Assembly: GCA_947626785.1 (NCBI GenBank)
Contig: CANQTO010000028.1
Location: 1 to 34,306 of the forward strand
Origin: an uncultured Oscillospiraceae bacterium
GTDB taxonomy: Bacteria; Bacillota; Clostridia; Oscillospirales; Oscillospiraceae
Length of the DNA stretch: 34,306 bases
Direction: 5' to 3'
In this document: positions 20,657-29,115 of the stretch, in pieces
Layout: every line of letters starts with the position of its first letter
Numbering within the stretch: position 1 is the first letter of the stretch
The notes under the pieces: generated by a model
What the model saw: only the letters and a program-made list of their open reading frames with translations
Database searches by the model: none
What the model was told of the DNA's origin: nothing
Position numbers and translations under genes: made by a program

Positions 20657-21877
20657 TTACCGCTGCCCCAGCTGGGCTACAATGTTGGTGATGATCTCCA
20701 CCGCCAGGTCCATGTCCTCCACGCAGATATGCTCATAGGGCCCGTGGCAGCAGTAGCCGCCGGTGCCGATATTGGGGCAGAGCAGGCCCCGGTAGGTCAG
20801 CTGGGCGCCGTCGGTTCCGCCCCGGATGGGGACCAGCTTGGGCTCCAGGCCCGCCTGGCGAATGGCCCGTTTGGCCAGCTCCACGATGCCCATGGAGTGC
20901 TTCAGCCGCTCGGCCATGTTCCGGTACTGCTCGTGGATGGTCAGTTCCGCCGTGCCGGGTCCGTATTTGGCGTTGATGAGCTTCTCGATGTGCCGCATGG
21001 AGGCCACCCGGGCCTCGTACAGGGCCGCGCTGTGGTCCCGGATGATGTAGTTGAGCTCCGCCTTGTCCACGGCCCCCTCCATATCCGTCAGATGGAAGAA
21101 GCCCTCGTAGCCCTCGGTGCAGGCGGGGACCTCCCCGGCGGGCAGCATGGAGTTGATCTCCATGGCGACCAGGCTGGCGTTGACCATCATGTCCTTGGCC
21201 GCCCCCGGGTGGACGCTCAGGCCGGTCACCTCCCAGTGGGCCGCGGCGGCGTTGAAGGTCTCGTAGTTGAGCTCCCACAGCTCGCCCCCGTCCACGGTGT
21301 AGGCAAAATCCGCCCCCAACCGGTCGATATCCAGCAGGGCGGCCCCGTGGCCCACCTCCTCGTCGGGGGTGAAGCACACCACCACCCGGCCGTGGGGGAT
21401 ATCGCTGTGCAGCAGACGCTCGCAGGCGGTGAGGATCTCCGCCACCCCCGCCTTGTCGTCCGCCCCCAGGACGGTGGTCCCGTCGGTGGTGATGAGGGTG
21501 CGGCCCTTCAGCGAGAGCAGATGGGGGAATTTCTCCGGGGAGAGCACCCGGCCGCTGTCCCCCAGCGGCAGCTCCTGCCCCCGGTAATCCTCCACCAGGC
21601 AGGGCTTCACATTGGCCCCGCTGAACTCCGGCACCGTGTCGATATGGGCGATGAAGCCCACGCAGGCCTTGTTCTCCATGCCGGGGCTGGCGGGCACCGT
21701 GCCGTAGACATAGGCGTAGTCGTCCTCGTAGACCTCCGCCATCCCCATGGCCCGCATCTCCCGGGCCAGCCGGCGGCTCAGGTCGAACTGCCGGTAGGTG
21801 CTGGGCGTGCTCTCCGTGTCCGGGGAGCTGGCCGTGTGGATCTTGACGTAGTCCAGGAATCTCTCATAAGCTCGCAT
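20657..21877 (-). CDS. pepT: Peptidase T (tripeptide aminopeptidase)
   Basis: The 406-residue M20B enzyme shows the two-zinc site: His78 (GFIAHIDTVPEFSG) with Asp80, bridging Asp140 (VLGADDKAG), Glu173/Glu174 (TPDEEVGHG), Asp196 (AYTVDGGE), and the C-terminal His in CCHGPYEH. The length and TYRQFDLSRRL opening match PepT. It releases the N-terminal residue from tripeptides in the cytosol. The spacer upstream (44 nt) is very AT-rich, and the RBS GGTGGGA is weak for this genome. It follows ylmH and precedes the MFS gene on the same strand, so it may be in a long operon or have its own weak promoter. Confidence 0.96.
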   Translation of the reverse strand: MRAYERFLDYVKIHTASSPDTESTPSTYRQFDLSRRLAREMRAMGMAEVYEDDYAYVYGTVPASPGMENKACVGFIAHIDTVPEFSGANVKPCLVEDYRGQELPLGDSGRVLSPEKFPHLLSLKGRTLITTDGTTVLGADDKAGVAEILTACERLLHSDIPHGRVVVCFTPDEEVGHGAALLDIDRLGADFAYTVDGGELWELNYETFNAAAAHWEVTGLSVHPGAAKDMMVNASLVAMEINSMLPAGEVPACTEGYEGFFHLTDMEGAVDKAELNYIIRDHSAALYEARVASMRHIEKLINAKYGPGTAELTIHEQYRNMAERLKHSMGIVELAKRAIRQAGLEPKLVPIRGGTDGAQLTYRGLLCPNIGTGGYCCHGPYEHICVEDMDLAVEIITNIVAQLGQR

Positions 21878-21921
21878 AAAATATTTATCCCACCGTTATT
21901 TTAAATTTTTTAATTTCTTTT

Positions 21922-22668
21922 CTATTGATAAATTTCCGCGTCCACGAAGAGCCGCCCCTTGCGGGACTCGCCCCCGATGGCGGCCACGCGGCCCTTGCCG
22001 GCGTGGCGCAGGGAGATCACGTCCCCCTCCTTCACGGTGGCGTCGGCCTTCAGGCACTGGACGTAGTTTAGATTCAGGCTCCCAGCGGCGATCTGCCGGG
22101 CGGTCTCGCTCCGGGAGAGCCGGAACATGCCGGAGGCCACCGCGTCCAGCCGGGGGCTCATCACGGTAAAGCGCAGGCTTTTGACCTGCCGCCGGGGCTC
22201 CGGGATGTCTGTCAGAGCGATCTCCTGCGCCTGGACGCTGACCCGGCCCACCCGGTCCAGCTCCAGCAGGGCGCTCTGGACACTGGGCAGGCAGAAGAGC
22301 ACCGCCCGGTTTTCCTCGATCCAGATATCCCCCAGCCATTCCCGCCGGATGCCCAGGGCCAGGGCCGCGCCCAGGTAGTCCCGGTGCCCCGGCTCGCCGA
22401 AGGCCGCCGTATAGCGGACGGCCCGGATGTAGTCCGAAAGCTCCAGCTCCTCCCACTCTTTATCATACGGCAGGAAGAAGGCCGCCGTGCGTTCGCAGCC
22501 CTCCCGGCCGCCGCTGAAGTGGGGCGCGCAGCCCGGCCTGCGCTTGGCCCAGGCCTCGATCTGCGCCCGCTCGGCGGGGCTGAGGAAGCCCGTCATGGTC
22601 AAGATCCCCCGGCGCTCGCAGCGGGAGAACAGGTCCCCCGCCCGCCGGAGCAGTTCGTCATTTTCCAT
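21922..22668 (-). CDS. ylmH: YlmH family S4-domain RNA-binding protein (RqcP2-like)
   Basis: The 248-residue protein has the YlmH N-terminal region (LSPAERAQIEAW, RTAAFFLPYD, YTAAFGEPGHRDYLGAALALGIRREWLGDIW) and a C-terminal S4 RNA-binding domain (about 172-232, RLDAVASGMFRLSRSETARQ, VKEGDVISLRHAGKG). In B. subtilis YlmH binds stalled 50S subunits and can assist the RqcH tailing pathway of ribosome quality control. Here it is not in the usual division cluster (sepF-ylmG-ylmH-divIVA). Its first 11 bases overlap the end of a GTPase-nuclease fusion gene that also appears to act on ribosomes. The start ATG is at 22666-22668. Confidence 0.93.
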   Translation of the reverse strand: MENDELLRRAGDLFSRCERRGILTMTGFLSPAERAQIEAWAKRRPGCAPHFSGGREGCERTAAFFLPYDKEWEELELSDYIRAVRYTAAFGEPGHRDYLGAALALGIRREWLGDIWIEENRAVLFCLPSVQSALLELDRVGRVSVQAQEIALTDIPEPRRQVKSLRFTVMSPRLDAVASGMFRLSRSETARQIAAGSLNLNYVQCLKADATVKEGDVISLRHAGKGRVAAIGGESRKGRLFVDAEIYQ

Positions 22669-25270
22669 CTTCCGCCTCTCCCCCGCCGATCCGGCCCGCC
22701 TCGCTGAGCCGGGCCTTGTGGGCCCCGGCGCCGCTGCTGCGCAGCACCTGCTCGATCTGCTCCAGCACCCAGCTGAGCTCCTGGATGAATTCCTGGGAGG
22801 AGCAGCGCAGTACGCCGGAGCGCAGGGCCGACAGGCGGATCAGGTTGTCGCTGGTGACCACGCGCACCGCGTAGTTCTTTCCGATCTCGTTGGCCAGGCG
22901 CTCGATGTAGGCGTCCGCCGTCTCCCCGTCCTTGGTATAGGCCACATGGATATTGTGGACATTCTCCCGGGAGCCGGGGTTCCCCGGGCTGCGAAAGCCG
23001 TCAAAGACCAGGGTGACCTCCGCTCTCGTATAGCCCGCGTAGTTGGACAGCATGTCCGTCAGCCGCTGCCGGGCCAGGTCCAGCCGCTCCCGGGCCAAGC
23101 CCTTCAGCTCGTCCCAGGCAAAGATCAGGTTGTAGCCGTCCACGATCAGGGTCTCTCTCCGCTCCTCTGTCTGAAGGGGGACGGCCGGGGCCTCGTTTCG
23201 CATAGGGGCAGTGTACATAGGCCGCCGGATGGGACCGAACTCCCGCTCCATGATGGCCTCCAGCTCCCGCTCGTCGATGCTCAGGATCCGACGGGCCGGC
23301 AGCGGCGGGGCCTCCTGCCGCTTTTTCAGACAGCTCTCCAGGTGCATATACTCCGGCACCCGGTCCCAGCGGACGTTGAAGCCTGCCCCGTGGGCGCAGA
23401 AGACCGAGTCCGCCGGGTCGTCCAGGTCCCGCAGGGGGTCGTAGCCGCTCTCCCGAACCAGAGCCTCCTGGTCCCGGCAGGGCCGGTAGCCGTCGGGCCG
23501 GAAGCTGAAGCGGCCCCGGCCGTGGCTGTAGGCCGCCACCTCCGCGGCGTAGTCCCCCAGCTTGGCCGCCGGGGCGGAGCCCCGGAGGCAGCTCAGCCCC
23601 TCCTCATCCTCCGGGGAGCCGAAGGTCCCGTCCATGGCCCGGATATCGCTGATGGCCCGGCCGATCTGCTCCGGCGGCACGGCCAGAGAGAAGCGGCCCC
23701 AGGGCTCAAAAAGCACGGACCTTGCCTGCATCAGGCCCTGGCGGACGGCCCGCCAGGCCGCCTGCCGGAAGTCCCCGCCCTCGGTGTGCTTGGGGTGGGC
23801 CCGGCCCGCGGCCAGGCTGATCTTCACATCCGTCAGCGGCGCGCCGGTGAGCACGCCCCGGAGGGTCTTCGCCTGGAGCTGGGAGAGGATCAGCCGCTGC
23901 CAGTTCCGGTCCAGCTCGTCCTCCGGGCAGACCGTGTCCAGCACGATCCCGCTGCCTCTCAGCAGCGGCTCTAAGATCAGATGCACCTCCGCGTAGTGGC
24001 GCAGGGGCTCAAAGTGCCCCACGCCCTCCACGGTGTTCTCTATCGTCTCCCGGTACAGGACCCGCCCCGCGTCCAGCTCCACCGCTGTCTCGAAGCGCTC
24101 CCGCACCAGGCTTTTGAAAATCTCGCATTGGACCCGGCCCATGAGCTGCACGGAGATATCCCGGCTGTTCTCGTTCCAGGTCAGGTGCAGTTGGGGGTCC
24201 TCCTCCTGGAGCTGCCGCAGCTTGGGCAGCAGCAGGGCCTGGTCCACCCCCGGCTCCGTCCGGAGCCGGTAGCTCAGATAGGGCTCCAGCACCGGGGCGG
24301 CGGCGTCCGCCTCCTCCCCCAGCCCCTGGCCGGGATAGGTCCCGCTGAGGCCCAGAGCAGCGGCGATCTGCCCCGTATATACGCAGTCCGCCGCCTCATA
24401 TTTCATCCCGGAATAAAGCCTGAGCTGGCTGATCTTCTCCTCCAGCTCCCGGCCCTCCTCGTCCCGGTATCTGACCGCGCCGCGCACCCTCAGCTCTCCG
24501 CCCGTCACCTTCAGATAGGTCAGGCGCTTGCCCTGAGGGTCTCTGCCGATCTTAAAGACCTTGGCCCCGAAGGCCTCCCGCTCTTGGGGTGCGGGGAGAT
24601 AGCGGTCCAGGGCCCGGAGCAGCTCCTCCACCCCGTCCAGGCGCAGGCCGGAGCCGAAAAAGCAGGGGAACAGCTCCCGCCGGGCGATGAGCCCGGCCAG
24701 GTCCTCATCCTCTATCCGGCCCCGCTCCAGATATTTCTCCAGCAGGGCCTCGCTGCACATGGCGGCCCGCTCGTCAAAGTCCGGCCCCCGGCTGCTGAAG
24801 TCCAGGCAGTTCTCGTCCAGCCGGGCGCGCAGCTGCTCCATCAGCGCCGCCTCGTCCGCCGTGGGCAGGTCCATCTTGGTGACAAAAAGATAGACCGGCA
24901 GGCCCCGGCGCTTCAGGAGCCCCCAGAGGGTCTCCGTGTGGGCCTGGACCCCGTCCGAGGCGCTGATGACCAGCACCGCCGCGTCCAGCACGCTCAGGGC
25001 CCGCTCCGTCTCCGCGGAGAAGTCCACATGGCCCGGCGTGTCCAGCAGCGTCAGCTCCGTTTCCCCAAAGCGCAGCCGGGCCTGTTTGGAGAAGATGGTG
25101 ATGCCCCTCTCCCGCTCCAGGTCCTCATGGTCCAGGAAGCTGTCCCGATGGTCCACCCGGCCCAGCTTTTTCAGTTTTCCCGAAAGGTACAGCATGGCCT
25201 CGGACAGCGTCGTCTTCCCCGCGTCCACATGGGCCAGAATGCCGACCACCACATTTTTCCTTGGCTGCAT
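22658..25270 (-). CDS. Tet(M)-like translational GTPase fused to a C-terminal NYN/YacP (Rae1-like) nuclease domain
   Basis: The 870-residue protein is a two-part fusion. Residues 1-690 are an EF-G/ribosomal-protection-like GTPase: P-loop AHVDAGKTT (13-21), switch RGIT (56-59), DTPGH (77-81), TKMD (131-134) in place of NKxD, then EF-G domains II-V (about 235-600). Residues about 706-845 are a NYN domain of the YacP/Rae1 type: LIVDGYNLIFAW (Asp711), LVFDGF (Asp757), TADAYIE (Asp787) and VTSDN (Asp808), acidic positions of a PIN-like active site. Rae1 of B. subtilis cleaves mRNA in the ribosomal A site. The fusion predicts a GTPase that docks on the ribosome and delivers a nuclease. The frame overlaps ylmH by 11 nt. 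It may be labelled tetracycline resistance by automatic annotation; that is doubtful here. Confidence 0.88.
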   Translation of the reverse strand: MQPRKNVVVGILAHVDAGKTTLSEAMLYLSGKLKKLGRVDHRDSFLDHEDLERERGITIFSKQARLRFGETELTLLDTPGHVDFSAETERALSVLDAAVLVISASDGVQAHTETLWGLLKRRGLPVYLFVTKMDLPTADEAALMEQLRARLDENCLDFSSRGPDFDERAAMCSEALLEKYLERGRIEDEDLAGLIARRELFPCFFGSGLRLDGVEELLRALDRYLPAPQEREAFGAKVFKIGRDPQGKRLTYLKVTGGELRVRGAVRYRDEEGRELEEKISQLRLYSGMKYEAADCVYTGQIAAALGLSGTYPGQGLGEEADAAAPVLEPYLSYRLRTEPGVDQALLLPKLRQLQEEDPQLHLTWNENSRDISVQLMGRVQCEIFKSLVRERFETAVELDAGRVLYRETIENTVEGVGHFEPLRHYAEVHLILEPLLRGSGIVLDTVCPEDELDRNWQRLILSQLQAKTLRGVLTGAPLTDVKISLAAGRAHPKHTEGGDFRQAAWRAVRQGLMQARSVLFEPWGRFSLAVPPEQIGRAISDIRAMDGTFGSPEDEEGLSCLRGSAPAAKLGDYAAEVAAYSHGRGRFSFRPDGYRPCRDQEALVRESGYDPLRDLDDPADSVFCAHGAGFNVRWDRVPEYMHLESCLKKRQEAPPLPARRILSIDERELEAIMEREFGPIRRPMYTAPMRNEAPAVPLQTEERRETLIVDGYNLIFAWDELKGLARERLDLARQRLTDMLSNYAGYTRAEVTLVFDGFRSPGNPGSRENVHNIHVAYTKDGETADAYIERLANEIGKNYAVRVVTSDNLIRLSALRSGVLRCSSQEFIQELSWVLEQIEQVLRSSGAGAHKARLSEAGRIGGGEAEDGK

Positions 25271-25277
25271 GGCCCCT

Positions 25278-25306
25278 ATTTTAACAGTTTATCCTCTAAT
25301 AATCAA
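25278..25306 (-). promoter_or_regulatory. Possible promoter of the GTPase-ylmH operon, nearly leaderless
   Basis: On the minus strand TTGATT (25301-25306), 17 nt, TAAAAT (25278-25283). The -10 box ends 7 nt before the ATG, so transcription would begin at or next to the start codon. Only a weak AGGGG precedes the ATG. Confidence 0.38.
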
Positions 25307-25431
25307 CACAAATTCTCTGCTTCCAGACAAGTTTGTAGCCCTCCGCTCCGTTTGCTGTCCGTTTTCTGTCACCCGAATGAAAAATAGTTCAATTTATTTG
25401 CAACTTATGGCTACCCAAATTGTAAAAGACG

Positions 25432-25440
25432 TGTTATAAT
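25432..25440 (+). promoter_or_regulatory. Extended -10 promoter of the two-component operon
   Basis: TGTTATAAT at 25432-25440 is a perfect extended -10 (TG-N-TATAAT). No good -35 is seen at 16-18 nt. The response regulator ATG is 55 nt downstream with AAAGGAGG in between. Confidence 0.65.
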
Positions 25441-25494
25441 TACTTGTCAAACTATGACAGTCGCCTTTACTCTGCAAAAGGAGGAAGATCACAT

Positions 25495-26184
25495 ATGAAG
25501 AAAATTCTTGTTTTGGAGGACGAGGCTAATATCCGCAGCTTCGTGGTCATCAATCTGCGCCGCAGCGGCTATGAGCCCATCGAGGCCGAGACCGGGGCCA
25601 TGGCCCTGGAGAAGCTGAAGGTGAACCCGGACATCTGCCTGGCCCTGCTGGACGTGATGCTGCCGGATATCGACGGCTTTGAGGTCTGCCGCCGCATCCG
25701 GGCCTCCGGCTCCAAGATGGGCATCATCATGCTCACCGCCAAGAGCCAGGAGATTGACAAGGTCACCGGCCTGATGACCGGCGCGGACGACTACGTGACC
25801 AAGCCCTTCTCCCCGGCGGAGCTCACCGCCCGGGTGGACGCGCTGATCCGCCGTCTGGGCGTGGATGAGGACGAGCGCAGCTCCGCGGAGATCTCCAGCG
25901 GCCCCTTCCTGCTCAACACCCGCAACCGCACCCTGAAGAAGAACGGCCAGCGCCTGAAGCTGACCCAGATCGAATATCTGCTGATGAAGCTCTTCATGGA
26001 AAACCCCGGCAAGGCCCTCTCCCGGGAGGAGATTTTGACCGCCGTCTGGGGCAGCGATTTCGCCGGTGAGCTGAAGACCGTGGACGTGAACATCCGCCGT
26101 CTGCGCATCAAAATCGAGACGGACCCCACCGAGCCGGAGTATCTGACCACCGTCTGGGGCTACGGCTACAAGTGGGGCGACTGA
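25495..26184 (+). CDS. OmpR/PhoB-family response regulator
   Basis: The 229-residue protein has a receiver domain (1-120) with the acidic pocket LEDE, phospho-acceptor Asp53 (LLDVMLPDIDG), Thr in MLTAKS and Lys in YVTKPFSPAEL, and a C-terminal winged helix (about 130-229, LTQIEYLLMKLFMENPGKALSREEIL, TVDVNIRRLRIKIE, TTVWGYGYKW). The ATG at 25495 is preceded by AAAGGAGGAAG; the frame is open 51 nt further upstream without family sequence. It is followed 21 nt later by its histidine kinase. The target genes cannot be told from the window. Confidence 0.95.
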   Translation: MKKILVLEDEANIRSFVVINLRRSGYEPIEAETGAMALEKLKVNPDICLALLDVMLPDIDGFEVCRRIRASGSKMGIIMLTAKSQEIDKVTGLMTGADDYVTKPFSPAELTARVDALIRRLGVDEDERSSAEISSGPFLLNTRNRTLKKNGQRLKLTQIEYLLMKLFMENPGKALSREEILTAVWGSDFAGELKTVDVNIRRLRIKIETDPTEPEYLTTVWGYGYKWGD

Positions 26185-26205
26185 GGCCGGCGCTGAAGGA
26201 AGACC

Positions 26206-27198
26206 ATGTTCAGGAATTTGAAGATACAGCTTCTGGCCTCCGGCGTCGCCGCGCTGGCGCTGCTGGTGCTGGGCATCTGGGCGGCCTCCGCCGGGCACAG
26301 CGCCTGGGCCATCGTGGTCATGGCGGCCGTCTGCCTGTACATCGTGCTGCTGAACCTGTGGTTCTGGCGCACGGTGACGGACCCTATCGCCCAGCTGACG
26401 GATTTTGCCCGCCGGATCGCCGAGGGCAGCTACGGGGGCAAGCTGGAAGCCAATAACGACAACGAGATCGGCCGCTTGACCGACGAGATCAACAACATGT
26501 CGGAGAAGGTGGCCATTGCGGAGAAATCCCGCACGGAGTTCATCTCCCAGGTCTCCCACGAGCTGCGCACACCGCTGACGGCCATCATGGGCTGGAGCGA
26601 GACCATCGCCTACGACCCCGCCGTCCAGGGGGACTCCCTGAAGGGCATCCAGATCATCTCCAAGGAGGCCGAGCGGCTGACGGGGATGGTGTCGGAGCTC
26701 TTGGAGTTCACCCGCATCCAGGACGGGCGCTTCAATCTGCGCATCGAGCTGATCGACATCGCCGCCGAGCTGGAGGACGCCCTCTTCACCTACGGGGAGC
26801 TGATGCGCCAGGCGGGCATCGAGCTGAAGTACACCGCGCCCCCCGCCCAGATCCCCCTGATCCCCGGCGACCCGGAGCGGCTCAAGCAGGTCTTTCTGAA
26901 CCTGCTGGACAACGCCGTCAACCACGGGGGCGACGGGCAGATGGTGGACGTGGCCCTGTCCGAGGAGCCCGACGGCGTACATATCACCGTCCGGGACTAC
27001 GGGCACGGCATCCCCGAGGGGGAGCTGCCCCACGTGAAGGAGAAGTTCTACAAGGGCAGCTCCAAGAACCGGGGCACCGGCATCGGCCTTGCCGTGTGCG
27101 ACGAGATCATCACCCGCCACAACGGCCAGCTGAAGATCCAGAACGCCCCCGGGGGCGGCTGCCTGGTGACGGTGGTCCTGCCCATGACTTCAAACTGA
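26206..27198 (+). CDS. Sensor histidine kinase with minimal extracytoplasmic part
   Basis: The 330-residue protein has two membrane helices (about 8-28 and 34-55) joined by only about five residues, then a HAMP domain (about 55-105), the H-box SQVSHELRTPLTAIMGW with His118, and an HATPase domain with NLLDNAVNHGG, DYGHGIPEGEL and GTGIGLAVCDEI. It should phosphorylate Asp53 of the regulator immediately upstream. Without a periplasmic sensor domain it must sense something in or at the membrane, or through a partner, as do other intramembrane-sensing kinases. This topology is read from hydrophobicity by eye. Confidence 0.93.
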   Translation: MFRNLKIQLLASGVAALALLVLGIWAASAGHSAWAIVVMAAVCLYIVLLNLWFWRTVTDPIAQLTDFARRIAEGSYGGKLEANNDNEIGRLTDEINNMSEKVAIAEKSRTEFISQVSHELRTPLTAIMGWSETIAYDPAVQGDSLKGIQIISKEAERLTGMVSELLEFTRIQDGRFNLRIELIDIAAELEDALFTYGELMRQAGIELKYTAPPAQIPLIPGDPERLKQVFLNLLDNAVNHGGDGQMVDVALSEEPDGVHITVRDYGHGIPEGELPHVKEKFYKGSSKNRGTGIGLAVCDEIITRHNGQLKIQNAPGGGCLVTVVLPMTSN

Positions 27199-27223
27199 TT
27201 TTACTGGAGAGTAAGAAACGATC

Positions 27224-28177
27224 ATGTCCGAAAACAATCCATCCTGCTCCTTCCGCACCTCCATCGGCGGTCAGGCCCTCATCGAGGGCATCCTGATGCG
27301 CGGCCCCAAGCGGCAGGCCATCGTCTGCCGGACCGGGGAGGGCCTGGTGGAGAAGACGGAGGAGCTGAAGCTGTTAAAAGACCGCTATCCCTTTTTCGGC
27401 CTGCCCCTGGTCCGCGGCTGCGTCACGTTTATCGACTCCATGGTCAAGGGCATGCAGGCCCTGACCTACTCCGCCGGGCTGCTGCCGGAGGAGGAACAGG
27501 GTGAGCCGGACAAGCTGGACAAATGGATCAGCGAGCACTTCCCCGCCGAGACCGCCCAGAAGCTCATCATCGGAGCGGCCGTGGTGCTGGGCATCGGCCT
27601 GTCGGTGTTCCTGTTCTTCTTTCTGCCCACCTTCCTCGTGGGCTTTATCCGGCCCCTCAGCCGGCGCTTTTTCCTGCGCAATCTGGCCGAGGGCCTGGTC
27701 CGTGTGGCCATCCTCATCGGCTATATGGCCCTGTGCACCCGGGTGGACGACGTCAAGCGCCTGTTCCGCTACCACGGGGCCGAGCACAAGACCATCTTCT
27801 GCTACGAGCACGGCAAGGTTTTGACGGTGGAGAACGTGCGGCCCGAGTCCCGCTTCCACCCCCGCTGCGGCACCAGCTTCCTGCTGGTGGTGGTGCTGGT
27901 GAGCATCCTGGTCAACGCCTTCGTCCACGTGAGCAACACCCTGGCCCGCTTCGGCTGCCATCTGCTGCTGCTGCCGCTGGTGGTGGGCATCAGCTATGAG
28001 ATCAACCGCTGGTGCGGCGCTCACGACAATATCCTCTCCGCCGTCCTCTCCGCCCCCGGCAAATGGCTCCAGCGCATCACTACCGCCGAGCCGGACGACG
28101 GCATGATCGAGTGCGCCATCCGGGCCATGGAGCTGGTCATCCCCGACGAAAAGGGCTCCGACCTCTGGGGCAGCTAA
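27224..28177 (+). CDS. DUF1385 membrane protein (YqhQ-like)
   Basis: The 317-residue protein has the DUF1385 features SIGGQALIEGILMRGPKRQAIVCR near the start, about four membrane helices (for example AAVVLGIGLSVFLFFFLP and LLVVVLVSILVNAFVHV), and the highly conserved RYHGAEHKTIFCYEHG with a later RFHPRCGTSFL. The function is unknown; the conserved His, Glu and Cys residues suggest metal binding. It lies 25 nt after the kinase and 25 nt before prmC. Association of DUF1385 with prmC is common in Firmicutes as I recall, which hints at a link to translation or the envelope without proving it. Confidence 0.92.
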   Translation: MSENNPSCSFRTSIGGQALIEGILMRGPKRQAIVCRTGEGLVEKTEELKLLKDRYPFFGLPLVRGCVTFIDSMVKGMQALTYSAGLLPEEEQGEPDKLDKWISEHFPAETAQKLIIGAAVVLGIGLSVFLFFFLPTFLVGFIRPLSRRFFLRNLAEGLVRVAILIGYMALCTRVDDVKRLFRYHGAEHKTIFCYEHGKVLTVENVRPESRFHPRCGTSFLLVVVLVSILVNAFVHVSNTLARFGCHLLLLPLVVGISYEINRWCGAHDNILSAVLSAPGKWLQRITTAEPDDGMIECAIRAMELVIPDEKGSDLWGS

Positions 28178-28202
28178 AAAGAAATTAACAGGAGCTTTTC
28201 CC

Positions 28203-29075
28203 ATGAAGACTTATAACGACATTTTTCTTGGCGCCCGCAACATTCTCCGCAAGTGCGGCATCGAGGGCTACAACCTGGAGGCCAGGATCTTAGTGGCCCA
28301 GGCCGCCGGCAAGACCACCGCCCAGCTGCTGCGGGACATGAATCTCTATACCTCTTCCGACGTGGAGAGCAAGGTGCTGGACTACACCGCCCGCCGCCTG
28401 CGGGGGGAGCCGGTGGCCTACATCACCGGGTCCTGGGAATTCTACGGGCTGCCCATGTTCGTAACGCCGGACGTGCTGATCCCCCGGATGGACACGGAGC
28501 TGCTGGTGGATATCGCCAAGTACCTGCTCATCGGCAAGAAGATGGACGCCCGCATCCTGGACCTGGGCACCGGCAGCGGCTGCATCGCCTGCGCCCTGGG
28601 GCACGAGCTGCCCGCCAGCAAGCTGGTGGCGGTGGATATCAGCGCCAGCGCCCTGGACGTGTGCCGCCGGAACGTCGCCGCCAACCGGCTCAGCTCCCGG
28701 GTCATCTGCATGCAGGCGGACGCCCTGTCCTCCCCGCCTCTGGGCGTGGGGCAGTTTGACATGATCGTCTCCAACCCGCCCTATGTGCCCAGCGCCGAGA
28801 TCATCAGCCTGGACGCCTCCGTGCGGGACTATGAGCCCATCTGGGCCCTGGACGGCGGCGAGGACGGCCTGAAGTTCTACAAGGCCATCATCAAATACTG
28901 GAAATCCGTCCTCAACCCCGGCGGCTACCTGGTCTTCGAGGTGGGGGAAAATCAGGCGGAGGCCGTGAAGGAGATGCTCCTCAGCGGCGGCTTCTCCGCC
29001 GCCTGGACCCACCCGGACACCCAGAAGATCGAGCGGGTGGTGGTGGGCCAGATGCCCGGCGAACTACAGGCATAA
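28203..29075 (+). CDS. prmC: Release factor glutamine methyltransferase PrmC
   Basis: The 290-residue protein has the N-terminal helical domain, the SAM-binding motif ILDLGTGSGCIACALGHEL, and the catalytic NPPYVP (about 191-196), with GEPVAYITGSWEFYGL and VLIPRMDTELL in the linker. PrmC methylates the glutamine of the GGQ motif in release factors RF1 and RF2 and so raises termination efficiency. ATG at 28203 follows ACAGGAG. Its position directly behind the DUF1385 gene is conserved. It ends 40 nt before recA. Confidence 0.96.
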   Translation: MKTYNDIFLGARNILRKCGIEGYNLEARILVAQAAGKTTAQLLRDMNLYTSSDVESKVLDYTARRLRGEPVAYITGSWEFYGLPMFVTPDVLIPRMDTELLVDIAKYLLIGKKMDARILDLGTGSGCIACALGHELPASKLVAVDISASALDVCRRNVAANRLSSRVICMQADALSSPPLGVGQFDMIVSNPPYVPSAEIISLDASVRDYEPIWALDGGEDGLKFYKAIIKYWKSVLNPGGYLVFEVGENQAEAVKEMLLSGGFSAAWTHPDTQKIERVVVGQMPGELQA

Positions 29076-29115
29076 TCAAATGCGTTAGATACAGATAAAA
29101 GGAGAATATTTACCT

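Noticed and set aside
22658-25270. Acquired tetracycline resistance gene
   Set aside because: The GTPase part is Tet(M)-like, but the gene carries a nuclease domain, sits in a chromosomal operon with ylmH and pepT, shows the same GC-rich codon use as its neighbours, and has no mobile element beside it.
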